Source of the DNA: CAG-390 sp045531455
GTDB taxonomy: Bacteria > Bacillota > Clostridia > Oscillospirales > CAG-272
Direction of reading: 5' to 3'
Assembly: GCA_045531455.1 (NCBI GenBank)
Contig: JAZSEA010000055.1
Location: 1-33,476 of the forward strand
Length of the DNA: 33,476 bases
A program made the position numbers and the translations under genes. Below are positions 15,074 through 22,277 of the stretch, in pieces; position 1 is the stretch's first letter; every line of letters starts with the position of its first letter. The notes under the pieces are model-generated. The model searched no databases. It worked only from the letters and a program-made list of their open reading frames with translations, and had not been told where the DNA came from.

Positions 15074-15247
15074 CGAGACTGTTATAGCAGGTTATTACTA
15101 TCTACATTACGAGTCCGTTATCCCGAGGAATGGGAAGGCGTAACGGTCGAAAAGAAGGACACTATATGCAATACAGAGCGAAAACCTAAAAATTATCGTA
15201 AAATCCGAATAATTGAATCAAATTATAAAGTTTTTTCGGGAATATTC

Positions 15248-15276
15248 TTGCAATTTGTTTCTGTTTGTGATATAAT
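15248..15276 (+). promoter_or_regulatory. Promoter of the OhrR-like gene
   Basis: TTGCAA (15248-15253), a 17-bp spacer and TATAAT (15271-15276), 46 bases before the start codon. Confidence 0.7.
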
Positions 15277-15322
15277 AGTTCAGCAAGTAAAATATTTTAC
15301 AAAAAATGTTTAGGAGGTTGTA

Positions 15323-15769
15323 ATGAATAACTCAAAATACGACTGCCTTAAGCTGAACGGACAACTTTGTTTTCCTCTTTACGCGGCATCCCGCGAAACC
15401 ATCAAAAGATACCGTCCGCATCTTGACAAGATCGGTCTGACATATACCCAGTACATAGTTATGATGGTGTTCTGGGAAGAGAAGAAGCAAAACGTGAAGC
15501 AGCTTGGCGAGAAGCTCTATCTCGATTCGGGAACTCTCACTCCCGTACTGAAGACCCTTGAGACGAAGGGCTATCTCAAGCGTTACCGTTCCACGGAGGA
15601 CGAGCGCGTTCTGACCGTTGAGCTCACTCCCGCAGGTGCCGCGCTCAAGGATGAAGCTCTCTTTATCCCCGAGGAGATGACAAAGCACGTTGCTCTCACA
15701 AAGGAAGAAGCGTATACCCTCTATAAGCTCCTCTATAAGCTTATCGACAACGCACCCGATTTTAACTGA
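15323..15769 (+). CDS. MarR family regulator, OhrR-like
   Basis: 148 aa. It follows the OhrR pattern closely: LNGQLCFPLYAASRETIKRY near the N-terminus, LTYTQYIVMMVFWEE, YLDSGTLTPVLKTLETKGYL as the recognition region, and RSTEDERVLTVELT as the wing. Cys16 in QLCFPLY is in the place of the single reactive cysteine that senses organic peroxides in OhrR. TTAGGAGG precedes the ATG. In OhrR systems an ohr peroxidase gene usually lies alongside; none is present here, so it either acts elsewhere or has changed role. Single-gene unit with its own terminator. Confidence 0.9.
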   Translation: MNNSKYDCLKLNGQLCFPLYAASRETIKRYRPHLDKIGLTYTQYIVMMVFWEEKKQNVKQLGEKLYLDSGTLTPVLKTLETKGYLKRYRSTEDERVLTVELTPAGAALKDEALFIPEEMTKHVALTKEEAYTLYKLLYKLIDNAPDFN

Positions 15770-15770
15770 T

Positions 15771-15801
15771 AAAAATGACCCGTAATATTCGGGTCATTTT
15801 T
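15771..15801 (+). terminator. Rho-independent terminator
   Basis: AAAAATGACCCG (15771-15782) and CGGGTCATTTTT (15790-15801) pair perfectly around TAATATT. Confidence 0.93.
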
Positions 15802-15824
15802 CTTTGGAAAATTATTAATAAATA

Positions 15825-15853
15825 TTGACCGCGGGTAATAAATATGGTATAAT
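15825..15853 (+). promoter_or_regulatory. Promoter of the secreted esterase operon
   Basis: TTGACC (15825-15830), a 17-bp spacer and TATAAT (15848-15853), 34 bases before the start codon, which is preceded by CAAGGAGG. Confidence 0.82.
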
Positions 15854-15887
15854 TGATTCATAAAATAATTCAAGGAGGCAAAACTCA

Positions 15888-18644
15888 ATGAAACGCTTGA
15901 TTTCCATGCTTATTATTCTTTCCATGACCTGCGCGCTCTTCCCCTTTGCGATCCCCGCATCGGCGAATCCGCTGCCCGGCGATACCGTCGTTGTTGACGC
16001 TTCGCTTACCGGAGAGGAGGGAACACCCGTTGAGCTCGTTCTCGGCGACAACGTGTGGTCCGTTATCATCGGTGTGACCGGCTTCTCCAAGGTCAGCGCC
16101 GCTCTTGAGGCAGTTCCCGCAGGCGGAACCATTATGCTCGCTCCCGGTACCTACAGCGAGGGCGTCACTATCAAGAAGGACGTAACCATTCTCGGCCCGA
16201 AGGCGGGCATCAACCCGAACGTAAAGGGCGCGAATCCCACCGACGATTGGACTCTCAATCCTCTCCGCGGAGAGGGCGAGGCTGTGCTTACCACAAGCTG
16301 GCACGTCGGTATCAACGCAAACAACAAGGAGGTCTACGATTGCCATAACGTAACCTTCGACGGACTTGCAGTTTCGGGCGCGGGCATGTTCCGCTCGAAC
16401 TACGGTAAGGCGGGTAACATCACGCTTACGTACAAGAATATGTACGTTTACGGTTACACGACCAACAATAACGGCCCCTTCTACTGCTATTCCTACTATC
16501 CCGATAAGGCGACCAACGAATATTCCCGTAAGCTCATCTGCGAGAATATCCGCTTCGAGGCTATGACCACCGCTCCCGGCTTCAACCTCGACGTTGACTA
16601 TATGGATGCTTCGGGTATCTACTTCGACTCTGCAAGTAAGAAGCAGATGTTCACTCTCCTGACCGCTTCCAATCCTGCGCAGGAGGGCGGTGAGCTCACC
16701 TACACCATCCGCGATTCGATGTTCAGACAGCAGTGTAACCAGGTGCTCAACTGCAATCTGACTCCCACATCGGGCGGTCACAATTTCCTGAAGAACGTTG
16801 CGAACTGCTCCAAGGTTACCGTAAACATCTCGAACAACTACTTCATCGACAACGACTCGGGTGTTGCTGCTAACAACAACATCATCGTTCCGCAGATCAA
16901 GTCTGATAACGTATATTTCAACATTACCGATAACGTATTCAAGGTTTCGGGCGTAGCATCCGAGAACTTTATCGCTATCCACGGTGCGACCGACTCGCGC
17001 GATCTCGCTTCGAGATTCGTTGTAACAGGCAACACCTTCGATAATATTCCCACGGCGATCTCGCTTCCCAACTCGACAACAGAGGTCGATATGTCGAACA
17101 ATACCTACAGAAGCCCCAAGGATGACCCCACAAAGTCTGTCATCGACGGTGTTCCCTCCGTAGGTACTGTAGATAAGTCGGCAAAGACGCTCACCGACAG
17201 CGTCAAGGCTGATGAATACAAGGTCGCGATCACCACAAACGAGCACAATACCTTCAAGATCTATTCGGATAAGGAGCTGACAAAGGAGCTATCCAATCCC
17301 GTTAAGCTCTATAAGGAAACCAATACCTTCTATATCAAGATTATGTCTGCAAACGGAGTGAATGAAGAAGTGTATACCGCTACCGTCACAACTACAAATC
17401 CCGCAAAGCTTTTCTTTGACATTGAAAACGAAGTTCATTGGCTCGGAAGAACCTACTCGAAGGAAGGAAAGCATTTCTTCAACTGGTCCGCATCCGGCTT
17501 TGAGTTCACCTTCAAGGGCAGCGGAGTCCGCGCCGAGATCGTATCGAATGCTCCCGGCGGAGGCAACAACGCATATATCAAGGTGTTTATCAACGGCGTT
17601 GAGCAGCCCGATATCGTACTGACCAAGGCTAAGCAGACCGTTACCCTCGCCGAGGGTCTCGATCCCAACAATATCTATACCATCAGAGTGGTAAAGCGTT
17701 CTAACGCACGTTCCTCGACTGCCGCGCTCGTTTCTCTTAAGCTGAACGACGGCGAGAAGCTTGCTCCTCCCACCGATAAGGACAGACTCATCGAATTCGT
17801 CGGCGACTCGATCACCGTCGGTTATTCCGCATCCGCTGAGGCAAGCTCGATCACATCCTGGAGCACCGCTACCGAGGACGGTACCAAGACCTATTCCGAG
17901 TATATCGCAAAGGCATTCGGCGCAGATTACCACGTTATCGCGGTTTCGGGACGCGGTATTGCCCGCAACTACGGCAACACCACCGAACGTCTCATTCCTC
18001 TGCTTTATGCATCTCTCGATGACTATAACCTCGAGGGTGTGAAGTATGACTTCAAGCGTCAGGCAGACGTTATAGTTATCAATGCGGGCACAAACGATGC
18101 TTCGGGTACCGTTCAGGGACTCACTGCCAATGAGTTCAAGTCGACTCTCAAGGCATTCCTTCTTGACGTACGCGCAAAGAACCCGAACGCCGAGATCATT
18201 TATGCATACGGTATGATGAGCGGCGGATGGATCACCCAGATCAAGCAGGTCGTTGAGGAGCTCCGTACCGCAGGCGACACTCACATCACATTCCTCAAGC
18301 TCGATCAGTGTAAGGGCAAGGAATTGGGAATTGCAAGCCATCCTACCGCTGATGCTTACGTCAGCCGCGGTGACGCTATCATCGAGCTGATCGAAAGTCT
18401 TACCGGCTGGAAGGCAGGCGAGGCACCCGAGACCACAACTCCTCCCGAGACCACAGTTGAGCCCACTCCCGAAGATACATCTGCTCCCGAGGCAACCGAT
18501 GAAGTAACCGAGCCCGCAGTTGTCGAGCCCGACGTTACCGAGCCCGAGGAAAAGGGCGGATGCGGCGCATCTGCTATGTCCGCGGCAGCAGTTATCTGCG
18601 CGGCGGCAGCGGCAGTTGCTCTCAAGAAGAAGAAAGAAGACTAA
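15888..18644 (+). CDS. Large secreted protein: beta-helix plus CE2-like SGNH esterase with C-terminal anchor
   Basis: 918 aa. Residues 1-26 are a signal peptide ending ASA. Residues about 60-420 read as a right-handed parallel beta-helix (pectate-lyase-like), beginning AALEAVPAGGTIMLAPGTYS. Residues about 430-500 form a beta-sandwich linker. Residues about 506-625 resemble the jelly-roll domain of CE2 esterases (HWLGRTY, then NAYIKVFING). The SGNH hydrolase has Ser641 in FVGDSITVGYS, GRGIARN, NAGTND (732-737) and His818 in ASHPTADAY. The usual Asp three residues before the His is missing, as in CE2 enzymes that use a Ser-His pair. After a Thr/Pro/Glu linker, the end is GGCGAS, a hydrophobic helix and KKKKED, a membrane-retention or sorting tail. 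Deacetylation of surface-exposed polysaccharide is likely. Confidence 0.83.
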   Translation: MKRLISMLIILSMTCALFPFAIPASANPLPGDTVVVDASLTGEEGTPVELVLGDNVWSVIIGVTGFSKVSAALEAVPAGGTIMLAPGTYSEGVTIKKDVTILGPKAGINPNVKGANPTDDWTLNPLRGEGEAVLTTSWHVGINANNKEVYDCHNVTFDGLAVSGAGMFRSNYGKAGNITLTYKNMYVYGYTTNNNGPFYCYSYYPDKATNEYSRKLICENIRFEAMTTAPGFNLDVDYMDASGIYFDSASKKQMFTLLTASNPAQEGGELTYTIRDSMFRQQCNQVLNCNLTPTSGGHNFLKNVANCSKVTVNISNNYFIDNDSGVAANNNIIVPQIKSDNVYFNITDNVFKVSGVASENFIAIHGATDSRDLASRFVVTGNTFDNIPTAISLPNSTTEVDMSNNTYRSPKDDPTKSVIDGVPSVGTVDKSAKTLTDSVKADEYKVAITTNEHNTFKIYSDKELTKELSNPVKLYKETNTFYIKIMSANGVNEEVYTATVTTTNPAKLFFDIENEVHWLGRTYSKEGKHFFNWSASGFEFTFKGSGVRAEIVSNAPGGGNNAYIKVFINGVEQPDIVLTKAKQTVTLAEGLDPNNIYTIRVVKRSNARSSTAALVSLKLNDGEKLAPPTDKDRLIEFVGDSITVGYSASAEASSITSWSTATEDGTKTYSEYIAKAFGADYHVIAVSGRGIARNYGNTTERLIPLLYASLDDYNLEGVKYDFKRQADVIVINAGTNDASGTVQGLTANEFKSTLKAFLLDVRAKNPNAEIIYAYGMMSGGWITQIKQVVEELRTAGDTHITFLKLDQCKGKELGIASHPTADAYVSRGDAIIELIESLTGWKAGEAPETTTPPETTVEPTPEDTSAPEATDEVTEPAVVEPDVTEPEEKGGCGASAMSAAAVICAAAAAVALKKKKED

Positions 18645-19679
18645 ATGATACAAAAATTCAACGTCAGCCGCGACGATTCTATCTACGAGGCGTGGCCCGA
18701 CGTCGTTCTGACCAATGGCGGTAAGCTGATCTGCGTTTTCTCGGAATGTGAGCATCACAAGAACCGCGAGGGTGCGCGGATAATGATCACGGAAAGCCTT
18801 GACCGAGGCAGAACTTGGTCTGAAAAGCGACCGCTTACCGAAAAGGGTCACGCGGGTGAGTATTTCAACTGCGCGCGCATATCGAAGCTGGGTGACGGCA
18901 GTCTTGCCATTATCTGCGACAAGGTCTACGGCAACGAAAATAAAGGTGCCGATATATGGCTCTGGCGCGGTGACGCGGAGGGCAGAGAATGGGGTGAACC
19001 CACAGTTTACCCTTTCTGCGGTATCGTTCCCGACAAGTTCCTTCAGCTCGGCAGCGGCAGGCTTATCATCGCCGCGCATTTCAAAAGTCCCGAGACGGGC
19101 AAGCTCGAGCAGTATCTGTGGTACAGCGATGACGGCGAAAATTGGTCGGATCGTGTGACCGTTGCCGCCGACGGGAAATACAATCTCTGCGAGGTTTCGA
19201 TCCTCGAATACGAGGATAACAAACTTGTCGCATACCTTCGTGAAAATTCAGTAAAGGGATATCCTATCCTCAAGGTCCTCTCCGCCGACGGCGGAGAGAC
19301 CTGGTCGGAGATATATAATACTTCGATGGACAGCGGCCACAGACCCGTTGCGGGATTCCTCGCGGACGGCAGTATTATGGTGACCTACCGCTATATTCCG
19401 AGCGGAACGCAGAATATGTTTGCCGCGTTTATGAGCCGAGAGACTATCGAGGCTACGGGCAGGCGCGATCAGCGCGTCCGCGTAATGCCGCTCGACTATG
19501 ACCGCAATCCGAGTCCCGATATCGGATACACGGGTTGGGTGCAGTTTGAGGACGGCGAGATCTACGTTGTAAACTACATCAAGGATGATGCCGACAAGGC
19601 GTATATCCGCGGCTACAGCTTCTATCCTCTCGACGTCGTTCTCCCCGCAAACGAAAACACAACAAAAAACGTCTTTTAA
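18645..19679 (+). CDS. Sialidase-family (BNR/Asp-box) protein
   Basis: 344 aa with Asp boxes at SLDRGRTWSE (51-60), SDDGENWSD (161-169) and SADGGETWSE (213-222), the beta-propeller hallmark of sialidases and related glycosidases. There is no signal peptide, so unless exported otherwise it acts on imported substrates. The canonical FRIP motif is not seen, so exo-sialidase activity is uncertain. The ATG directly abuts the esterase stop codon, showing translational coupling. The next gene downstream is an N-acetylneuraminate lyase-like aldolase, which supports a sialic-acid role by context. Confidence 0.78.
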   Translation: MIQKFNVSRDDSIYEAWPDVVLTNGGKLICVFSECEHHKNREGARIMITESLDRGRTWSEKRPLTEKGHAGEYFNCARISKLGDGSLAIICDKVYGNENKGADIWLWRGDAEGREWGEPTVYPFCGIVPDKFLQLGSGRLIIAAHFKSPETGKLEQYLWYSDDGENWSDRVTVAADGKYNLCEVSILEYEDNKLVAYLRENSVKGYPILKVLSADGGETWSEIYNTSMDSGHRPVAGFLADGSIMVTYRYIPSGTQNMFAAFMSRETIEATGRRDQRVRVMPLDYDRNPSPDIGYTGWVQFEDGEIYVVNYIKDDADKAYIRGYSFYPLDVVLPANENTTKNVF

Positions 19680-19681
19680 AA

Positions 19682-19828
19682 TCACTTGAAAAACTGCGTT
19701 TTTCAAGTGAATCTTGCGCGCTTATCGCCGCTTGTCAAAATCGCAGATTTTGACAGCTCCCCTCGGCGCGCGGACTCGCCCGGCTCGTCAAAAAGGTGTT
19801 TTTTCGTCGGCAAAGCCACCGAAAAAAC
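19682..19828. repeat. Cluster of three near-perfect hairpins
   Basis: TCACTTGAAAAAC/GTTTTTCAAGTGA (19682-19694, 19698-19710), TGTCAAAATC/GATTTTGACA (19733-19742, 19746-19755) and GTTTTTTCG/CGAAAAAAC (19798-19806, 19820-19828) follow each other, the first two with short GC-type loops (TGC, GCA). The first could terminate the sialidase transcript. The series and its GC-rich linkers look like an intergenic palindromic repeat element (REP-like). A small open frame through it appears to be chance. Confidence 0.65.
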
Positions 19829-19878
19829 GGAATTTATTATAATTAAAGTATTTTTACATTTAATTGCAGAGGTTAATT

Positions 19879-20760
19879 ATGCAGGAAAAATTCAAGGGTA
19901 TTTTTACCGCGCTTCTGACCCCCTTTGATGAAAATAACAAGATCAATGAGAAGGCTCTCGAGGCGCTTGTCAAGCATAACGTGAATATGGGCGCGGACGG
20001 TTTTTACGTCTGCGGAAGCACGGCTGAGGCGTTTCTTCTCACGACCGAGGAGCGCAAGCAGGTCATGGAGATCGTCAAGGCGACAGCTCCCGAAAAGACG
20101 CTGATCGCTCATATCGGGTCGATCTCGGAGGACGAGGCGCACACTCTCGCCGATTTCGCAAACAGCCTCGGCTACGACGCGATCTCGTCGGTTGCACCAT
20201 TCTATTACAAATTCGGCTTTAACGAGATCAAGGATTATTATTTCAGACTCGCCGAGTCTTCCTCGATCCCGATGCTCGTCTATCATTTCCCCGCGTTTTC
20301 GGGCGTAAATATGGGCGTTCCCGAGATCGGAAAATTCCTTTCGGACGATAAGTTCATCGGTATGAAATTTACCTCGAACGATTTCTTTATGCTTGAAAGA
20401 TGCAAGGCGGCGTATCCCGATAAGGTCATCTATAACGGCTACGACGAGATGTTCCTCTGCGGACTCTCGATGGGCGCGGACGGCGGCGTCGGAAGCACCT
20501 ATAACTTCATGGCGGATAAGTTCGTCAAGATCAGAGCACTCTTTGCGGAGAACAAGATCGCCGAGGCGCAGGCTATCCAGACCGAGGTCAACCGCATCAT
20601 AGCGGTCCTCTGCAAGGTCGGCGTAATGCAGGCGGAGAAGGAAGTTCTCAATCAGATCGGAATGGACTTCGGCAACTGCCGCAAGCCTTTCTCGGTTCCC
20701 ACCGACGAGGAAAAGGCACTTATTGCCAAGGAAATCGTGCCTTATATTTATCAAGGATAA
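19879..20760 (+). CDS. N-acetylneuraminate lyase-like class I aldolase (DapA/NanA family)
   Basis: 293 aa, the usual length. A (beta/alpha)8 barrel aldolase of the DHDPS/NAL family: FKGIFTALLTPFDENNKI at the start, GFYVCGSTAEAFLLTTEER (substrate carboxylate loop GSTAE in place of GSTGE), the tyrosine block YHFPAFSG with Tyr135, and the Schiff-base lysine Lys163 in IGMKFTSND. FTSND and YNGYDEM resemble NanA more than DapA. NanA splits sialic acid into N-acetylmannosamine and pyruvate. The ATG follows AGAGG. Context beside a sialidase-like gene supports this; a different 2-keto acid aldolase remains possible. Confidence 0.85.
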   Translation: MQEKFKGIFTALLTPFDENNKINEKALEALVKHNVNMGADGFYVCGSTAEAFLLTTEERKQVMEIVKATAPEKTLIAHIGSISEDEAHTLADFANSLGYDAISSVAPFYYKFGFNEIKDYYFRLAESSSIPMLVYHFPAFSGVNMGVPEIGKFLSDDKFIGMKFTSNDFFMLERCKAAYPDKVIYNGYDEMFLCGLSMGADGGVGSTYNFMADKFVKIRALFAENKIAEAQAIQTEVNRIIAVLCKVGVMQAEKEVLNQIGMDFGNCRKPFSVPTDEEKALIAKEIVPYIYQG

Positions 20761-20763
20761 AAA

Positions 20764-20789
20764 CAAAGGGCTGATTCATCAGCCCTTTG
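20764..20789. terminator. Bidirectional terminator
   Basis: CAAAGGGCTGAT (20764-20775) and ATCAGCCCTTTG (20778-20789) pair perfectly. It lies between the convergent aldolase and TetR genes and has a T-rich tract on both sides. Confidence 0.87.
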
Positions 20790-20795
20790 CTATTT

Positions 20796-21317
20796 TTACT
20801 TGATCGGTGAAGAGAAGAGCTTTACCATATCGTCTACGCTTTCGGCAAAATCGCGCTCTATCCATTGCCGAGTAACTCCCGCGCAAGAGCCGGAAAACAT
20901 AGCGCGAATGTATGGTGAATCTGAATTATGTCCGCAAAGCATTGTGACGATATCATTTTCCGTGCTGATGAAAAAATTATATAGCATATTCTGTTTGTGC
21001 AGAGTTTTGAAGATATCGCCATGTTCCTTGATGAAAACAAACCGAGGCTTGAGAAATTGCTCGGTATAGTTTTCGCCATTAATTCGAACGGGTATTGCCG
21101 CACTTTCAAATCTTTCGCTGTAAAGGTTTATTATGTAACTGCATACGAGCTCTTCCTTGCTTGAAAAGTTGCGATAGAAGCTGCTTCTGCCGACGCCTGC
21201 GACTTTTACGATGTCGCTTACAGTGATCCTTGAAAAATTCTGGGTTTTCATAAGCTTCAGTAGTGCGATTGCAAGTGCTTCGCGCACGGTTTCATTAACG
21301 CTCATTTCTTTTTTCAT
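20796..21317 (-). CDS. TetR family transcriptional regulator
   Basis: 173 aa on the minus strand. The N-terminal helix-turn-helix is ALLKLMKTQNFSRITVSDIVKVAGVGRSSFYRNFSSKEEL, the TetR signature. The C-terminal ligand domain resembles the Firmicutes group with a short dimerisation domain. The start chosen is the ATG at 21317-21315, preceded by GGGAGA; an upstream in-frame ATG at 21359 lacks a site. It is divergent from the SDR gene and a GTTAG/CTAAC dyad lies between them, so it probably represses that gene and itself. Confidence 0.87.
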   Translation of the reverse strand: MKKEMSVNETVREALAIALLKLMKTQNFSRITVSDIVKVAGVGRSSFYRNFSSKEELVCSYIINLYSERFESAAIPVRINGENYTEQFLKPRFVFIKEHGDIFKTLHKQNMLYNFFISTENDIVTMLCGHNSDSPYIRAMFSGSCAGVTRQWIERDFAESVDDMVKLFSSPIK

Positions 21318-21383
21318 GATACAATCTCCCGCAATTTGTTTCACCAAATGGCAAATCACTTTATTTTTTTCTTGATTTATGGT

Positions 21384-21414
21384 ATTATATTAATGAATGT
21401 TAGGGATAACTAAC
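21384..21414. promoter_or_regulatory. Minus-strand -10 and TetR-type dyad in the divergent region
   Basis: TATAAT on the minus strand (21384-21389) could serve the TetR gene. GTTAG-GGATAA-CTAAC (21399-21414) is a short dyad 32 bases before the SDR start and beside T/A-rich -10-like sequence on the plus strand. The plus-strand -35 could not be fixed. Confidence 0.45.
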
Positions 21415-21445
21415 TATATTATATCATAAAAAGGAGAAAAAGTAA

Positions 21446-22231
21446 ATGCAACTTGAAAACAAAAGAATTATTGTAACTGGCGGTACCAGAGGTATTGGTG
21501 CTGCAACCGTTAAGCTTTACGTAAAGGAAGGTGCTCAGGTCGTATTCTGCGGCACCAATTCTGTTCGCGGTAAGCAGACAGAGGAAAATGTAAATTCTCT
21601 CGGCTTCCCCGGCAAGGCAACCTACCTTAACTGCAATATTTCTTCCAAGGAGGCTGTTGACGAATTCTTTGCAAAGGCTGTTGAAATTCTCGGAGGTCTC
21701 GATGTTCTTGCCAATGTAGCGGGTGTTGAGGCTAATATGGCGGCTACCGATTATACCAAAGAAAACACCGAATTCTTGATGGACGTTAATGTATACGGTA
21801 CTGTTTATACCAACCAGGCAGCATACAAGATCTTCAAGGAAAACGGCGTTGAGGGCTCGATCATCAACTACGCATCCGACGTCGCTCTTTCGGGTATGCC
21901 CAACGGCGCAATGTATGCGGCTTCCAAGGGCGCGGTAGCAAGCTGGACTCGCTCGATTGCTATGGAGTGGGGCATTGAATCCAACGTTCGCGCAAATTGC
22001 GTAAACCCTACTATCAGAACCGAGATGTACGATCAGTGGCTCGCAACTGTTGATCCCGCAGTTAAAGCAATGCACCTTGAGGGTTTGAAGCGCCGTTATC
22101 CCATTGACGGTATGATGGGTGATGCAGAACGTGACTGCGCACCTATCATGGTATTCCTCGCTTCCGAGGGATCGCGCTACATCAACGGTCAGATTTTCTG
22201 TGTAAACGGCGGATCTACTTTCGTTAGATAA
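21446..22231 (+). CDS. Short-chain dehydrogenase/reductase (classical SDR)
   Basis: 261 aa. The NAD(P) motif is VTGGTRGIGAATV near residue 10 (TGxxxGIG), NVAGVE corresponds to the NAG motif, the catalytic Ser is in NYASDVALSG and the Tyr-Lys pair is YAASK. The C-terminus is FLASEGSRYINGQIFCVNGG, typical of the FabG-like group. AAGGAGA precedes the ATG. Its substrate is unknown; control by the divergent TetR suggests an inducible redox step. It is closed by a terminator. Confidence 0.9.
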   Translation: MQLENKRIIVTGGTRGIGAATVKLYVKEGAQVVFCGTNSVRGKQTEENVNSLGFPGKATYLNCNISSKEAVDEFFAKAVEILGGLDVLANVAGVEANMAATDYTKENTEFLMDVNVYGTVYTNQAAYKIFKENGVEGSIINYASDVALSGMPNGAMYAASKGAVASWTRSIAMEWGIESNVRANCVNPTIRTEMYDQWLATVDPAVKAMHLEGLKRRYPIDGMMGDAERDCAPIMVFLASEGSRYINGQIFCVNGGSTFVR

Positions 22232-22246
22232 TTCCATTTTTAATAT

Positions 22247-22274
22247 AAAAGCAGAGGCTGAGCCTCTGCTTTTT
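22247..22274. terminator. Bidirectional terminator
   Basis: AGCAGAGGC (22250-22258) and GCCTCTGCT (22262-22270) pair around TGA, with flanking A- and T-runs. It separates the convergent SDR and ceramidase-like genes. Confidence 0.9.
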
Positions 22275-22277
22275 CTA

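Noticed and set aside
15074..15247. Possible decayed coding fragment between the GNAT gene and the OhrR-like gene
   Set aside because: One frame is open for some 50 codons and includes YPEEWEGVTVEKKDT, but there is no start with a ribosome binding site and no family match, so a pseudogene cannot be supported.
15885..17246. 453-codon minus-strand frame over the beta-helix region
   Set aside because: Shadow of the secreted protein's coding sequence; composition is Val/Arg/Gly-rich without a domain, and it runs opposite to a clear promoter and signal peptide.
17289..19079. 596-codon open frame on the minus strand across the esterase and sialidase-like genes
   Set aside because: The plus strand holds recognisable SGNH and Asp-box motifs. 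The minus frame has no recognised domain and reflects codon bias in the real genes.
19686..19928. 80-codon frame between the sialidase-like and aldolase genes
   Set aside because: It is made of the hairpin cluster and reads into the aldolase gene in another frame, without a ribosome binding site.
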